From contig JAAVIC010000001.1 of assembly GCA_014799385.1 (NCBI GenBank), positions 53,414-117,413 of the forward strand: 64,000 nt of DNA. The letters are read 5' to 3'. The DNA comes from Oscillospiraceae bacterium. Its GTDB lineage: Bacteria; Bacillota; Clostridia; Oscillospirales; Ruminococcaceae. Each line of letters begins with the position of its first letter. Position 1 is the stretch's first letter. The notes under the pieces are model-generated. The model worked only from the letters and a program-made list of their open reading frames with translations, was not told where the DNA came from and made no database searches. The position numbers were made by a program, and so were the translations under genes. Shown one piece after another: positions 41,535-50,579 of the stretch.

Positions 41535-42830
41535 TTAATTTGACGAGCTTTCCGAGTCGGAACTCGAATCCTCGGGATTATCGATTCTCAACAGGTCGTA
41601 TTCGATTTGGAACTTGTATTCGTCCCTCCACTCATAAACCCGCTGATAGTAGTGATTCTGACGAAGCTGCTCCAGAACGCTGTCGGTAATGGCGGATAAG
41701 TCATCGGGATTTACCTTCGCTTCGGAATCGTAAACCATAATATGCACGCCATAGTCGGTAACGCAGTTTTTACGTCCGCCGACCTCACCGATTTCAAACG
41801 CGGTTTTCTGGAACTCCTCCATATAGGCTTTTCCGTCCGGAACGGTCAGATACCCGTTGGGATTAGCGGAAGTACCGTCCGCGTCCGCGCTGTATTCGCT
41901 CACCAGCTTCATAAAGTCCTCGCCGTTGTCCAGCTTCTTTTCGACCTCGGCAATCTTGTCCGCAAGTTCGGCGGCTTTCTGCGCGCGGAAGGTATCCGCC
42001 TCGCCGTCCTTGCCGTCTGTACGGAGGGCTTGTATCTGCTGCATATCCTCATCGGAGAATCCCAACAGGATATGCTTGATCATTCGCGAACCCTCGGGAA
42101 TATAAATCTTTGTGTAATTGCTCCGCTCATAGGAAATTACATCGCTCTTGTACAGCTCCTTAGCACTCTCAATGCTCTCGTTCACGGCTTTCTCCGCCTC
42201 GGAACGACTAACCTCTTTTCCAAGCTCTGCCATCAGCTTTTGCCCGATAATCGCGCTCTTGCTCCACTGTTTCAGAATATCAAGCGTCATATTGGATTCC
42301 TCAAGTATCTTGGAAAACAATTCCTTGCCGATTTCCTCAATCTCCTCTTCGGTGCGCGATTCGGAGGAATCCGACTCATATCCGTAAGCCGCCGCATTCT
42401 CGCCGATGTACTTTATCTGCTGCTTGTAATTCTCTTCAAACTGTTCGTCAAGCTCTTTCTGCTCGTCCTCGGTGATCGTATCGACATTCATCTCATGTGC
42501 CTTTTTGAGAACCACTTTCTCGATAATGATATTGTTGATAATGGTTTCCCGCCGCTGCTTGCAGGTATCCGCAACACTTGCTGCGGTATCGTCCTCGATC
42601 CTCCCGGACTTGAGATAGTAGAGATATTCTCGTTCAAACTCTCCGTAAGTAACGGACAAATCGTCCAAATTGTCGCCGACAGTCGCTTTGGCAACGATCT
42701 TGTTCAAATCAACCGAGTTCGATGAATCCTCCTTGGGATTGGTCCCGAATTTTACCGAGCACCCGCAAATGCTCACCGCAGTCAGCAAAGCCGCCGCAGA
42801 CATAAATATTTTCCCAAATTTCAGTTTCAT
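41535..42830 (-). CDS. prsA: PrsA/SurA-like foldase lipoprotein
   Basis: Parvulin-type peptidyl-prolyl isomerase anchored outside the membrane, helping secreted proteins fold. 431 residues. Lipobox AVSICGC (Cys23), acidic Ser-rich spacer, SurA-like N-terminal helices (YGEFEREYLYYLKSG; TIINNIIIEKVVLKKA), then the rotamase domain (RMIKHILLGF near 258, DGTSANPNGYLTVPDGKAYMEE, GVHIMVYDSEAK near 385). The C-terminus is Ser/Asp-rich. Single gene between long AT-rich spacers. Confidence 0.87.
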   Translation of the reverse strand: MKLKFGKIFMSAAALLTAVSICGCSVKFGTNPKEDSSNSVDLNKIVAKATVGDNLDDLSVTYGEFEREYLYYLKSGRIEDDTAASVADTCKQRRETIINNIIIEKVVLKKAHEMNVDTITEDEQKELDEQFEENYKQQIKYIGENAAAYGYESDSSESRTEEEIEEIGKELFSKILEESNMTLDILKQWSKSAIIGQKLMAELGKEVSRSEAEKAVNESIESAKELYKSDVISYERSNYTKIYIPEGSRMIKHILLGFSDEDMQQIQALRTDGKDGEADTFRAQKAAELADKIAEVEKKLDNGEDFMKLVSEYSADADGTSANPNGYLTVPDGKAYMEEFQKTAFEIGEVGGRKNCVTDYGVHIMVYDSEAKVNPDDLSAITDSVLEQLRQNHYYQRVYEWRDEYKFQIEYDLLRIDNPEDSSSDSESSSN

Positions 42831-42981
42831 TTGTGTTTCCTTTCATTCTGTCTTTCTCCGGACTTCGGAAACGCCGATAAACGCGAATCTTTGTCCTAAA
42901 CCTACATTTCTATTATAACATACTTCTCCGAAAAAATAAACACAAATTTTCAAACTTTTTCGGAAATATTTCAAAAAAGTA

Positions 42982-43010
42982 ATGATTTTTTTCGGAAAAT
43001 GTGTTATAAT
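42982..43010 (+). promoter_or_regulatory. Promoter of the BMP lipoprotein gene
   Basis: Extended -10 TGT-TATAAT (43002-43010) with a weak TTGACA-like region at the expected distance; the 14-mer TGTTATAATAGTAT equals that before ppdK. The gap 42831-43093 is otherwise AT-rich with nothing else visible. Confidence 0.65.
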
Positions 43011-43093
43011 AGTATGAGGTAGTATTGCAAAATGACGATTTTCAATACTTAATGTAATTTTATACATAAAAAATAACAGGAGGTTATATCGTT

Positions 43094-44275
43094 ATGACTT
43101 CAAAATCCCTCAAATGGAAAAAATTGTCTGCTTTGTTGCTTGCCGCGTGTATGGTGGTCTCACTTGCGGGGTGCAACGGCGAAAGTGAAAGCTCATCGGA
43201 TTCGAGCGACAGCAACACCAGCGATGTGGGCGAGGAGATTGTTTATCACAAGGTTGGCTACATATTCGCGGGAAAGGTTGTAGACAACACAACAACCGGC
43301 GAAATGAACGAACAGCGGATCAAGGCTTCCAACCGCAGCAGCGTAGACACCTGTTATATCGAGAGCGTGACCGTCTCCGATTTTGAAACAGCGGTAAAAC
43401 AGCTCGCCTCTGCCGGCTGCACGGATATAGTTGCCGCAAGCCACATTTACTCGAACATAATATCTTCCGTTTCGTCAAAGTATATGAATCTTAACTTCAT
43501 TGGCTACGGACCGTCCAGCAACGGCGCGAACGTAACCGTTTACACCGAGGAAACATATCAGGGAGCTTATGTTGCGGGAATGGTAGCGGCGCAGAACTCC
43601 AACTCGCAAAAAATCGGCTTTGTAGCTGATAGCGGGCTTATGTATACGATACAGGCAGTGAATGCCGCTGCTTTGGGTACACAGCTTGTATACAGCAATC
43701 CAACGCTTTACGCGGCGGCGGCAACCCGCGACAACGAAATCAAGAATGCCATAGACGAGCTTCTCAACAAGGGCTGCGACGTCATAATCGGCTACACCAA
43801 TTCCGACTACACCGAGAAATACTGCCAGAGCAAGGGTGTAAAATTTATCGCGAACCACGATTACAGCGGCTCTTCGGAAAAATACTCCAAAATGCTGATG
43901 TATTACTACCCCAAGCGCGACAGCTTTTTCCTGTCGCAGTTCAAGCAGATGAAAATGGATACATGGCAGCCGTCCGTATATTCGGGCAACATCGGCAACG
44001 GATTGATAAATGTATCCGAGGCGCTTCCCGAGGCAAAGGAGGGCACTCAGCAGACCCGTGACGCGCTGATCCCCAAGCTCTCAGCAGGCGGCGAGGGCAT
44101 CTTCAAGGGAGAGCTTACAGACAACACCGGCGTTGTAAAGTATATGCAGGGCGTACAAATGACCGAGCGTCAGATCAACAGTATGGACTGGTATGTACGC
44201 GGGGTCGAGGTCGTTGGAAACTTCCGCGAACCGCAGACCAACATTCCGACCAACAATTTTGAAATCAAGGAGTAA
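43094..44275 (+). CDS. BMP-family (PnrA-like) substrate-binding lipoprotein
   Basis: 393 residues, ATG behind CAGGAGG. Lipobox VSLAGC with Cys27 and a Ser/Asp linker. KVGYIFAGKVVDNTT, YQGAYVAGMVAAQNSN and KIGFVADSGLMYTIQAVNAA are the BMP domain strands. Members bind nucleosides for RfuABCD/Bmp-type ABC importers, but no permease gene is adjacent, so the partner transporter is elsewhere. Followed by a strong terminator and a GC-rich repeat element. Confidence 0.87.
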   Translation: MTSKSLKWKKLSALLLAACMVVSLAGCNGESESSSDSSDSNTSDVGEEIVYHKVGYIFAGKVVDNTTTGEMNEQRIKASNRSSVDTCYIESVTVSDFETAVKQLASAGCTDIVAASHIYSNIISSVSSKYMNLNFIGYGPSSNGANVTVYTEETYQGAYVAGMVAAQNSNSQKIGFVADSGLMYTIQAVNAAALGTQLVYSNPTLYAAAATRDNEIKNAIDELLNKGCDVIIGYTNSDYTEKYCQSKGVKFIANHDYSGSSEKYSKMLMYYYPKRDSFFLSQFKQMKMDTWQPSVYSGNIGNGLINVSEALPEAKEGTQQTRDALIPKLSAGGEGIFKGELTDNTGVVKYMQGVQMTERQINSMDWYVRGVEVVGNFREPQTNIPTNNFEIKE

Positions 44276-44294
44276 TCCGCACTCACAAGTAAAA

Positions 44295-44325
44295 TCCCCC
44301 TCCGCAAGGAGGGGGACAACTTTTT
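44295..44325 (+). terminator. Terminator after BMP lipoprotein gene
   Basis: TCCCCCTCC GCAA GGAGGGGGA, then ACAACTTTTT. Confidence 0.88.
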
Positions 44326-44329
44326 CGGT

Positions 44330-45010
44330 GGGTGTCCCGAACCTGCCGCGTTTTAGTGGGGGGGCAACCCTTTTCGGGGAGTTTCCCCGAACCCTCTGCG
44401 TTTAGTGGGGGGACAACCCTTCGGGGAGCGGGCTAAGTCTTGGACAACGCTTGCTGCGCCTGGGGCGCAGAGCGTTGTTGCCAAGCCTTTGCATTTTTCG
44501 CTTTGCGAAAAATGCTCAGCAAACCCTCGGGACGGAAAAGCCCCCGCCCCTTTTGGGCGGTTGCGGCTTTTGGCGGTTTCGCGCGAAGCGCGAAACGCAA
44601 TTGCCATTAGGGCAATTGCAAGCCAAAAACGCTAAGCTCTCGGGCGCAGCCCGAGAGCTGACCCACCCCCTTTTTCCTGTGTCATCTCGGGAAAGTTGTT
44701 GTTAGTTATAATGCGCCTATCCGCAGCTCGTCCATACCATCGGGCAGTACGCCCCCTAGTGAATGTACGTAACAACTGTTTTGTGTACGTAAACATCGCT
44801 ATTGAGTGTGATAGCGTAGTGACAATCTCCCCACGAAGATACAGCCTTTCCCCTCACTACCACCGAAAAACGGGAAGGGGGGAGTAGGGAGAGGGGAAAA
44901 GGGGATCGGGGGAAAACCCGTAGGGGAGAGGGGGGATTTCCCGTTTTTGCCGGATTTTGTCTTCCCCCCTCTCCCCGAAGGGTTGTCCCCCGAAGAAACG
45001 CGGGGGGCGC
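44330..45010. mobile_element. GC-rich TIR element, copy 1
   Basis: GGGGGACAACCCTTCGGGGA near 44409-44428 recurs inverted near 44968-44990 as terminal repeats. Between them lie blocks shared with the second copy (57815-58300): TGTACGTAACAACTG-like and GTAAACATCGCTA-like strings, and about 115 nearly identical bases from AAAAACGGGAAG onward (44868-44985 versus 58169-58286). No convincing ORF on either strand; GC skew and lack of ribosome sites argue against coding. The whole 44276-45086 gap is this element plus terminators. Confidence 0.68.
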
Positions 45011-45047
45011 CCCGCATTGGGGTTCGGGGAAACTCCCCGAAAGGCTA

Positions 45048-45075
45048 TCCCCCTCCGCACGGAGGGGGATTTTTT
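45048..45075 (+). terminator. Terminator-like hairpin at the edge of the GC-rich element
   Basis: TCCCCCTCC and GGAGGGGGA pair, followed by TTTTTT on the plus strand. Same sequence type as the terminator at 44295, suggesting the element carries or copied it. Confidence 0.7.
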
Positions 45076-45086
45076 ATGCCTGATTG

Positions 45087-46643
45087 TCAATTATATTGCG
45101 TTTCGGGAGTGATGACCATCTGATCCGGTGCAGCGGGTTTTAAGATATAGTCCAGCGAGGAAAGCTCCGCCATCATAGCTTTTGCGTCCGACTCGGGAAT
45201 ATGAATATATTGACGGAAGTTCAGAGTATAGCCTATATTATCGTTTTCATCGGATTTTCGTATAAACTGGTCTTTCGGCGAGGGGCAGGGATTAAACATT
45301 TCATCGCTTTCCGCCCTCAAAATAACGTTATAGCTCTTCCCGAAAATTATATCAAACGGATTGGTATCAGCTCTGCCTTTTACAAGATATTTTTTGCAGA
45401 TCGACATTACCTCGTCCGCTTGCTCGGCGGTAAGAACGGCTGTGTTCAGTTCCTCTCTGTGATAACCGTAAGTTGTGGAATTGTAATCGTTATAATCGAA
45501 GTACATAATTTCAAAAGCCGCTCCGTCAAGATATTCCGCGTCGGGACGCGAGTTGATATGCCCGAACCCGCCGGTCTTTACCGTAATGACCAACAGAACC
45601 GTAAACGCCGCCAAAGTCGCGGCATACTTCGCGCCCCACTTGAGAAACGAGAGAACATTTATCTTCGCGCGGGAAACTATGATGTTTATGATGACATAAC
45701 CCACCGCTGAAATCAGTATTCCCCAGAATACATAGTCGCTCATTGAGAACGCCGTGAATATGGTCGCGCAGCTGAGAGCCATAATTATCTCGAAAAACAG
45801 CTTGCTCGCAATCGGCGTACCGACCGTCCGCGCGTCACGCTTGACATAGATAAATCCCGAGAGGAGCATTATCGCAAGCGAGATCACGCTGCTTACCAGG
45901 CAATGCGGAATCATTTTATCGAAGTCTGTTACCAGAAAAAGAACACCGAAATAACCGAGGTCAAAACCCCTATCCAAAGTATAAAACATATCGGTGAATC
46001 CCGAGGATTTTGCTATTACATAGTAAACATAAGCCATCGGCAGCGCGTTCAGAACGCCCATAAGGATAATCGAAAAGTATGCGCTTTCCGCCAAAGCTCC
46101 ACAGCAGCACGCACACAGCACCGCAATCGCCATTATGAACATACTTCCCGCCAGACAGGCGAGAACTATCATAAACATTGTCTTTGCCGCTTCGGGGTCG
46201 ATACTGCCAAACTGAACTTTTCCCCAGAGTATGGCAATGCCATTGCCGACAAACGTTGATACGATAAGCGGAAATATCTGGATATAAAACAGGCTCAGCA
46301 CCTTTGAAAAGAACCGCTCGCTTGCCTTTATCGGCAAAGCCATCGAAACATCGCAAAGCTGTTGATTGTTCATATCGCGGAATATGTTCAGCGCGGTGAA
46401 ATATCCGACAATCACGCCGACAACGGCGAAAAATACACCCCACGCTGACGGAACGAACACCGCCGGGATAATGTCATCGCGTAATTTGTAAACCTCCGAA
46501 TCAAATATAAACAGAAGCATTGCCACGCCGTACAAAACAAGCGTGATTATCGACAGCTTTTTGTGAACGCGAACCTCCGCAGCCGCAGCGCGGTGAATCT
46601 TCTTGAACGATATTTTATATGTGTTGATTGATTTCTGCTCCAT
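45087..46643 (-). CDS. ABC transporter permease
   Basis: 518 residues with six N-terminal helices (IITLVLYGVAMLLFIF, GVFFAVVGVIVGYFTALNIF, IAVLCACCCGALAES and others), then two more helices near 310-345 and a large extracytoplasmic domain at the C-terminus (YLDGAAFEIMYFDYNDYNS). MNNQQLCDVSMALPIKASERFF is a coupling-helix-like segment seen in YtrC/BcrB-type permeases. Its ATG overlaps the ATPase gene by 29 bases. Substrate unknown; such three-gene sets often respond to cell-wall antibiotics. Confidence 0.85.
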   Translation of the reverse strand: MEQKSINTYKISFKKIHRAAAAEVRVHKKLSIITLVLYGVAMLLFIFDSEVYKLRDDIIPAVFVPSAWGVFFAVVGVIVGYFTALNIFRDMNNQQLCDVSMALPIKASERFFSKVLSLFYIQIFPLIVSTFVGNGIAILWGKVQFGSIDPEAAKTMFMIVLACLAGSMFIMAIAVLCACCCGALAESAYFSIILMGVLNALPMAYVYYVIAKSSGFTDMFYTLDRGFDLGYFGVLFLVTDFDKMIPHCLVSSVISLAIMLLSGFIYVKRDARTVGTPIASKLFFEIIMALSCATIFTAFSMSDYVFWGILISAVGYVIINIIVSRAKINVLSFLKWGAKYAATLAAFTVLLVITVKTGGFGHINSRPDAEYLDGAAFEIMYFDYNDYNSTTYGYHREELNTAVLTAEQADEVMSICKKYLVKGRADTNPFDIIFGKSYNVILRAESDEMFNPCPSPKDQFIRKSDENDNIGYTLNFRQYIHIPESDAKAMMAELSSLDYILKPAAPDQMVITPETQYN

Positions 46644-47559
46644 AGCCTCTCGCCTCCAATTCGTAAATGAAAATCTCTTCCAATGTCAACGGAATAAACT
46701 CGCTTATTTCGCAGCCGAACACGCTCATCTTCTCGGTGATTTCCTCCTCCGAGCCGCGCACCACCGCCTGCGACACAGAACCCATAGTCGAATACTGCAT
46801 TACATCAAGACCCGCGTTTTTCAACTCCTCGGTCGTTACCGCGCCGCTTTTGCGCGCAAGCTGGATTTTTCCGAATCCGCTCTTGATATTGTCTATCTCG
46901 TCCGCGAAGATCATTTGTCCTTTGTGAACCAACATAGCGCGGTCGCACAGCTCGTTTATCTCAACGATGTTGTGCGAGGAAACCACCATAGTCGCTTGAC
47001 GCTCGATAAGCTCGTTGATGATGATTTGCTTGATGAACCGCCGCATTGCGGGATCAAGACCGTCAAAAGCTTCGTCCAACAGCAGATATTTCGTGTTGCA
47101 CGAAAGCCCGATAATAACCACCGCCTGACGCTTCATACCCTTTGAAAACTCGCTCATACGCTTGGTTCGCGGCAATTGGAGCTGAGAAACAAGGCGATTG
47201 TATATCTCGTATGAAAAGCTGTCATAATAGCTTGCGAAATACTTCGCGAGACCGTCCAGCGTAAATTTCGTGTACTGCACCGTTTCATCGTTTACGAAAA
47301 AGATTTTCGCCTTTGCGTTGGGATTGTCAAACACGTCCTCGCCGTCTATTTTAACGCTCCCCTGTTCGGTTTTATACACTCCGCACATCATTCGCAAAAG
47401 CGTGGATTTTCCCGCGCCGTTTGAGCCGAGAAATCCGTAAATGCAGCCATCGGGAATGGTGAGCGAAATGTTGTCCAAAGCCTTGAAGCCCTCTCCCGAA
47501 ACGGCTTTCCCCACGCCTCTTTTGGCGAACACCATACTTGCGTTGCTGATTTCAATCAT
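46615..47559 (-). CDS. ABC transporter ATP-binding protein
   Basis: 314 residues. Walker A GSNGAGKSTLLRMM near 45, signature SEFSKGMKRQAVVI, Walker B YLLLDEAFDGLDP, then the H-loop VVSSHNIVEINELCD. The last 90 residues form the regulatory tail usual for BcrA/YtrB proteins. Lies between the GntR regulator (four-base overlap) and the permease. Drives export or signalling with the following permease. Confidence 0.93.
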   Translation of the reverse strand: MIEISNASMVFAKRGVGKAVSGEGFKALDNISLTIPDGCIYGFLGSNGAGKSTLLRMMCGVYKTEQGSVKIDGEDVFDNPNAKAKIFFVNDETVQYTKFTLDGLAKYFASYYDSFSYEIYNRLVSQLQLPRTKRMSEFSKGMKRQAVVIIGLSCNTKYLLLDEAFDGLDPAMRRFIKQIIINELIERQATMVVSSHNIVEINELCDRAMLVHKGQMIFADEIDNIKSGFGKIQLARKSGAVTTEELKNAGLDVMQYSTMGSVSQAVVRGSEEEITEKMSVFGCEISEFIPLTLEEIFIYELEARGYGAEINQHI

Positions 47560-47915
47560 TGCTTTTCTCCTTTCAGCCGATTTACCGTTTCAATCAAAAC
47601 CTCCGCGGATACTCCCGCGTTCAGTGCCTCCAGCGTTATCGCCTCGAAGTCCCGTGTAAGCGCGGATATTGCCTTGCCGTTCTGCGCCGCGACAAAGCTG
47701 CCGCGCCCCGCAAGCGTGTAAATTATCCCATCGCGCTCCAGAATCGAATATGCCTTGGAAACGGTGTTGGGGTTCAGCCCGAGCTGCTGCGCCAATGCCC
47801 GTGACGCGGGGATCTTGTCGTTTTCCTTAAGCACTCCCCGCGCTATCTCGCTGCATATCGCGCGGCAAATCTGCTCGTAAATCGGCGTTCTGCCCGTTAC
47901 GTCTATGCTTATCAA
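47556..47915 (-). CDS. GntR regulator, YtrA subfamily
   Basis: 119 residues. Winged helix: PIYEQICRAICSEIARGVLK, DKIPASRALAQQLGLNPNTVSKAYSILERDGIIYTLAGRGSFVA. Short C-terminal dimerization tail typical of YtrA. First gene of the ABC operon and probably its own repressor; a consensus promoter with ACTAGT and CAGT/ACTG half sites lies upstream. Confidence 0.92.
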   Translation of the reverse strand: MISIDVTGRTPIYEQICRAICSEIARGVLKENDKIPASRALAQQLGLNPNTVSKAYSILERDGIIYTLAGRGSFVAAQNGKAISALTRDFEAITLEALNAGVSAEVLIETVNRLKGEKQ

Positions 47916-47928
47916 AAAAACACCTCCA

Positions 47929-47994
47929 TAGTTGCACCAGTGTGACTGTTTTAACTAGTACAATTATTATATCATATACACATAATTTTGTCAA
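47929..47994 (-). promoter_or_regulatory. Consensus promoter and operator region of gntR-ABC operon
   Basis: On the minus strand TTGACA (47994-47989), 17 bases, TATAAT (47971-47966), then ACTAGTTAAAACAGTCACAC, containing pseudo-palindromic half sites where a YtrA-type repressor could bind just after the start point. Confidence 0.72.
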
Positions 47995-48055
47995 GAGGTT
48001 TCTTGAAAAATTGGGAAATAAAAAAATGAACCCATTAACTTTCAAACAAAGATTA

Positions 48056-48077
48056 GGCGGCTAATTTCTCAGCCGCC
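48056..48077 (-). terminator. Terminator after the ars-like operon
   Basis: GGCGGCT and AGCCGCC with an eight-base loop lie 30 bases past the thioredoxin-like stop. Confidence 0.6.
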
Positions 48078-48105
48078 TATATCCTTGCAGTTTTAAGTTG
48101 TTTGC

Positions 48106-48480
48106 TTATTCAATGCTGCGTAACAGTTTAACGACATCGGCAGTCTTTAATACCTTGCCCATAGAAACCACCTTGTCATTCACAACAATTACCGGCATAC
48201 TCATCACTCCATAAGCCATTACCCTTTCCATATCGGTAATATACTCGACCTCAATGTCAAGTCCGATTTCGGCAACGGCTTTCTTTGCGTTTTCGTACTG
48301 TTCGTGACAGGACTTGCACCCGGCACCCAGAACTTTTATGCAGCAAATTCCGTCCGTGACTTCACCGCTGCAACAGCCAACTGTTGTTTCAACCGCTTCT
48401 GTTGTTGAACAATCGCATTGACACGCGCAAGTCGGAGTTTGTTGTTCCTCGTTCTTTTTTCTGTGATTAAATAATGCCAT
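48106..48480 (-). CDS. Thioredoxin-fold redox protein
   Basis: 124 residues from ATG 48480 (GGAGG nine bases upstream, overriding an in-frame ATG at 48495). An N-terminal Cys-rich stretch (TCACQCDCSTTEAVETTVGCC) precedes the fold KVLGAGCKSCHEQYENAKKA with the CxxC site, and SMPVIVVNDKVV holds the cis-Pro. This is the redox-active disulfide protein 2 type often next to DUF318/ArsP permeases. It probably handles metal or thiol chemistry for the permease just upstream. The extra Cys pairs are suitable for metal binding. Confidence 0.85.
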   Translation of the reverse strand: MALFNHRKKNEEQQTPTCACQCDCSTTEAVETTVGCCSGEVTDGICCIKVLGAGCKSCHEQYENAKKAVAEIGLDIEVEYITDMERVMAYGVMSMPVIVVNDKVVSMGKVLKTADVVKLLRSIE

Positions 48481-48517
48481 AATAAGTTCCTCCATAAAAA
48501 TTTTTATTTCAAAAGCT

Positions 48518-49531
48518 CTAAACGAGCAACCCTTGAACCGCATTAAAGAAATATCCGACAATTATGATACCTACCGTACATATTGCAATAAAAATACCAA
48601 GCAGTTTAGGCTTTACAGCCTTTTTCAGCATAATCATTGACGGCAGTGACAAAGTGGTAACGCCCATCATAAACGAGAGAACAACACCAAGCAACGCACC
48701 TTTTGCAAGCAAAGCCTCTGCTATCGGAATAGTACCGAAAATGTCAGCATACATAGGCACGCCCGCAATCGTTGCAATAACCACACCGAGAGGATTATTT
48801 TCACCGAGTATCTTCACAATAAATTCTTCGGGTATCCAATTATGAATGAACGCTCCTATGCCTACACCAACAATAACGTATGGGAAAACCTTTTTTACCG
48901 TTTCCCAAACCTGTTCCCAAGCGAATTTAGCTCTATCCTTGAAGTGCAGTTCTTCTTGTGGTACTTCAATGGCTTTTCCGTTGCGGATAAAATCCTCTAC
49001 TTGATTTTCAAGGTGCAGCTTTTCTATCAATGTTCCGCCCAATACTGCTATAACCAGACCTACCACAACATATACTATGGCAACCTTCCAACCGAAAATG
49101 CTCATTAAAAGAACCAAAGACCCCAGGTCAACCATAGGCGAGGAAATCAGAAACGAGAACGTGACGCCAAGCGGCAATCCCGCACTTGTAAATCCGATAA
49201 ACAACGGAATTGACGAGCAAGAACAGAACGGAGTTACCGTTCCCAACAAAGCTGCTATGCAGTTAGCTCCTATGCCGTGAAAACGTCCAAGTATCTTTTT
49301 GGTGCGTTCCGGCGGGAAGTAGCTTTGAATATACGATATGATAAAAATCAGCACTCCCAGTAGCATCATAATTTTAATCATATCATAAATAAAAAACAGA
49401 ACGCTGCCGCCGATCTTTTCGCTTGTATCAAGACCGAACGAGTTCAGAATACTTGCTAAAAGCCTGTTTAACCAAGCCATTCCGAGGATTTCATTTTGAA
49501 AGAAATCCCAAACGATTTTTAATGCTTCCAT
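48518..49531 (-). CDS. ArsP/DUF318 family permease
   Basis: 337 residues with about ten membrane helices. The Cys motif TPFCSCSSIPLFIGF is the substrate-binding loop of ArsP organoarsenical exporters; SFLISSPMVDLGSL and GVPMYADIFGTIPIAEAL are repeat signatures of the family. Placed between arsR and the thioredoxin-like gene, so arsenical or other soft-metal export is likely, though other DUF318 proteins have unknown substrates. Confidence 0.85.
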   Translation of the reverse strand: MEALKIVWDFFQNEILGMAWLNRLLASILNSFGLDTSEKIGGSVLFFIYDMIKIMMLLGVLIFIISYIQSYFPPERTKKILGRFHGIGANCIAALLGTVTPFCSCSSIPLFIGFTSAGLPLGVTFSFLISSPMVDLGSLVLLMSIFGWKVAIVYVVVGLVIAVLGGTLIEKLHLENQVEDFIRNGKAIEVPQEELHFKDRAKFAWEQVWETVKKVFPYVIVGVGIGAFIHNWIPEEFIVKILGENNPLGVVIATIAGVPMYADIFGTIPIAEALLAKGALLGVVLSFMMGVTTLSLPSMIMLKKAVKPKLLGIFIAICTVGIIIVGYFFNAVQGLLV

Positions 49532-49624
49532 ATTGTATGCCCCTTTCTTACATAGATAAATATAAACATTGAAATATATCTATATTTTGTCCATAATATA
49601 AGCCGTATTGCAGAAAACTTTTGT

Positions 49625-49936
49625 CTATTTTCTGCAACACGGCTCGCTTGTTTCGGTAGAATTTGCGGAGGTAAGCGTTTCCAAGCACTTACGCGCATAT
49701 TCCGAGCCAACCTTTGAAATTGAGTAGTGCATCCACTTGCCGTCTTTTCGTGCTTCAACAATACCGCTGTCGCACAAGATTTTCATATGATGTGAAAGTG
49801 TAGGCTGCGTGATATTCATTTCCTCCAGCAGCTTGCAAGCGCATTTCTCTCCGCTTGACAAAAGCTGAAGTATTTTTATCCTGTTCTCATCACAAAATGC
49901 TTTGAAAACAACGGCTGTTCTTCTAACATCTAAATC
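49625..49936 (-). CDS. ArsR-family metalloregulator
   Basis: 103 residues from GTG 49936, behind GAGGTGAG; the ATG at 49954 has no ribosome site. Winged helix: ENRIKILQLLSSGEKCACKLLEEMNITQPTLSHHMKIL with the paired Cys of CAC in the DNA-recognition region, an arsenic-sensing layout (compare ELCVCDL of ArsR). A C-terminal CC may add a third ligand. Probably represses the permease and thioredoxin genes downstream until metal binds. Confidence 0.9.
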   Translation of the reverse strand, partial: DLDVRRTAVVFKAFCDENRIKILQLLSSGEKCACKLLEEMNITQPTLSHHMKILCDSGIVEARKDGKWMHYSISKVGSEYARKCLETLTSANSTETSEPCCRK

Positions 49937-49973
49937 CACATTCTCACCTCGCATTCAAGTTTGTCTATATATA

Positions 49974-50005
49974 ATTATATGCCATATATTGAGATTTGTC
50001 AATAT
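49974..50005 (-). promoter_or_regulatory. Consensus promoter with operator palindrome of arsR
   Basis: TTGACA (50002-49997), 17 bases, TATAAT (49979-49974) on the minus strand. ATATTGA (49986-49992) and TCAATAT (49999-50005) form an inverted repeat over the -35 and spacer. Confidence 0.78.
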
Positions 50006-50055
50006 GTAATTTTGCACAAAGATATACTTGAGGTTATGTGCAAAATTACAATATA

Positions 50056-50259
50056 ATACTAATTCACAATCTACGTATAGACATCTTTGCGCGAACGAAC
50101 GCTGTGCGTTCGACCTATCCCGCGCTTATCACTTCGTCAAAGCTCCTTGCAAGAGGACGGAACGTCCTCTGATACATACAGTACGACTGCGTCGCTTTTT
50201 CTCGCGCTAAGCGCGGTCTCTCCGCAAATCTTGTCTATACTACGATTGCGAATTAGTAT
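50056..50259. mobile_element. MITE-like element with about 28-bp terminal inverted repeats
   Basis: The left end ATACTAATTCACAATC continues to TATAGACA; the inverted right end reads ATACTAATTCGCAATC and TATAGACA, so most positions of the 28 match. About 200 bases, flanked by TA-rich sequence, no ORF with a start and ribosome site. Occupies most of the 49955-50399 gap with the arsR promoter and a hairpin. Confidence 0.7.
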
Positions 50260-50261
50260 AA

Positions 50262-50289
50262 GAAACGGGACAGCAATATGCTATCCCGC
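50262..50289 (-). terminator. Possible terminator of the feo operon
   Basis: GGGATAGCA and TGCTGTCCC pair with one wobble on the minus strand, followed by GTTTCTT. Confidence 0.5.
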
Positions 50290-50399
50290 TTCTATAATGT
50301 TGTGCATATCCCGTCGCTTGTCTGTAACGATTTAGAAAACTTCTACATCGCTACCTAACTAAGGAGCGGTCAACTTTTATATAAAGTGTGGCGACTTCC

Positions 50400-50579
50400 C
50401 TATTTTTGCGGATTTTTCGACTTGCAGCACCCGCATGACGCGCAACTGCTGCCGCACGAGCAAGAGCTTTTCCCCGCGCGCTTATCGCGGACACCCTTTA
50501 CGATGATCAGCGCGACAATCGCCAACACGATCGCTCCCACGATAATCGAGCCGCCGTAATTCGTTATGAAGTCTAACAA
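50400..50579 (-). CDS. FeoB-associated Cys-rich membrane protein
   Basis: 59 residues starting at TTG 50579, which overlaps the feoB stop (TTGTTAG). One membrane helix (SIIVGAIVLAIVALIIV), a basic RDKRAGK anchor, then a Cys cluster SCSCGSSCASCGCC. This is the small protein family found after feoB in Firmicutes, thought to help ferrous iron uptake. Too short and with a rare start, so easily missed. Confidence 0.85.
   Translation of the reverse strand: MLDFITNYGGSIIVGAIVLAIVALIIVKGVRDKRAGKSSCSCGSSCASCGCCKSKNPQK

Noticed and set aside
44405..44705. Frames in the first GC-rich repeat
   Set aside because: Same reason; frames are not maintained between the two copies.
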